From Bacteroidia bacterium (GTDB taxonomy: Bacteria; Bacteroidota; Bacteroidia; J057; JADKCL01), in the NCBI GenBank assembly GCA_020635905.1, contig JACJYV010000005.1, forward strand, positions 682,001 through 746,000: a stretch of DNA of 64,000 nucleotides, given 5' to 3'. The notes below the pieces were generated by a model. The model did not search any database. It was not told the origin of the DNA and saw only the letters and a program-made list of their open reading frames with translations. Below, one piece after another: positions 63,584 through 64,000 of this stretch. The stretch's first letter is position 1; each line of letters begins with the position of its first letter. Made by a program: the position numbers and the translations under genes.

Positions 63584-64000
63584 ATGTCACATTCCATTAA
63601 AATCGTTCGTGAGCGCCCCAACAAATCTGGTTTTTGTCCCCTTTATCTTCGGATCACTATCAACCGCAGAAAGAAGGACATCAAATGCAATATCCAAATC
63701 AAACCTGAGTGGTGGGACGAAACCAAGGGAACGATCAAAGACCTTCCCAGGGTTACAGAAGCTGTGATTGCAAAGAGAAGGGCAGACAACCTCCTGACCG
63801 AATACAAGCAAGCAGTCTATAAGGTGGAATTGGCGGGACAAGCCATGAACTTTGATACCCTGCTCGCAAAGATTGGAGGGGGAGATTGCAATACTACCCT
63901 GGTTACCTATTTCAAAATGACCATTGACCGGATGCTGCAAGACAGGGAAATCAACGAAAAAACCCACAAAAACTATCTGATGGCAATCCAGAACGCAGAA
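63584..64000 (+). CDS. Tyrosine recombinase (phage integrase family), partial 5' end
   Basis: This frame opens with ATG at 63584 and runs off the window; 139 codons are visible. Residues 10-50 form the Arm DNA-binding domain of Bacteroidota tyrosine recombinases (RPNKSGFCPLYLRITINRRK, PEWWDETKGTIK), and residues about 100-139 begin a SAM-like core-binding domain (TLVTYFKMTIDRMLQDREIN). The catalytic R-H-R-Y residues would lie beyond the window. Such enzymes integrate conjugative transposons and genomic islands. It marks the likely edge of a mobile element next to the toxin locus. Confidence 0.88.
   Translation, partial: MSHSIKIVRERPNKSGFCPLYLRITINRRKKDIKCNIQIKPEWWDETKGTIKDLPRVTEAVIAKRRADNLLTEYKQAVYKVELAGQAMNFDTLLAKIGGGDCNTTLVTYFKMTIDRMLQDREINEKTHKNYLMAIQNAE

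Overview
The window reads as a chromosomal segment of a Bacteroidota bacterium, most plausibly a Saprospiria-type lineage (class-level placement is inference). The evidence is a DUF2723 glycosyltransferase-like membrane protein, many small secreted or outer-membrane proteins, OmpA-domain lipid-barrel partners, rsfS divergent from birA, an Arm-domain tyrosine recombinase, scarce Shine-Dalgarno sites, a TAnnTTTG promoter box and many short intergenic repeats. No rRNA, tRNA or CRISPR array was seen.

Layout. 1-8.1 kb: a porin-like protein, recF with a DUF721 gene (minus), a DUF5684 membrane protein, pdhA (E1 alpha) and a very long DUF2723 membrane protein closed by a clear intrinsic terminator. 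8.2-12.4 kb: a plus-strand operon of rlmB, a YyaL/DUF255 thioredoxin-like lipoprotein and two small barrel proteins. 12.4-13.2 kb: a gene-free island of palindromes and direct repeats. 13.2-19 kb (minus): an MFS exporter, a secreted protein, an unexplained two-gene cassette with a papain-like fold signature, an alpha/beta hydrolase and a Crp-like regulator. 19-23 kb: an N-acetylglucosamine-kinase-like ATPase, a spermidine-synthase-like methyltransferase, a lipoprotein and a cytochrome P450. 23.7-28.7 kb: a membrane AraC regulator, a membrane protein, and a blaR1/blaI-type pair with two perfect candidate operators. 28.7-31.2 kb: a 78-bp tandem array, an LRR protein, rlmN and a palindrome-riddled repeat. 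31.2-36.2 kb: an operon birA-coaX-outer-membrane protein-TPR protein divergent from rsfS. 36.3-44.1 kb (minus): two OmpA-like proteins, a GNAT enzyme, a LysM lytic transglycosylase, an O-methyltransferase, a large TPR protein and gcvH.

The striking part is 44.7-62.5 kb, where three consecutive plus-strand genes form a complete insecticidal-type toxin complex (Tc) locus: a fused TcB-TcC (2564 aa) with an SpvB domain, FG-GAP and Rhs repeats, a self-cleavage motif and a 447-residue unrecognised C-terminal payload; a small polyproline-linked membrane-anchored protein; and a TcA-like pore subunit of 3172 aa. In the established Tc mechanism TcA docks on host cells and injects the toxic C-terminal fragment of TcC that is stored inside the TcB-C cocoon. 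The order (BC then A), the transthyretin-like start of TcA, the unknown payload and the small middle gene are the most promising undescribed features. A lysoplasmalogenase-family gene and the start of a tyrosine recombinase (cut by the window end) follow, so the Tc locus lies near a mobile element.
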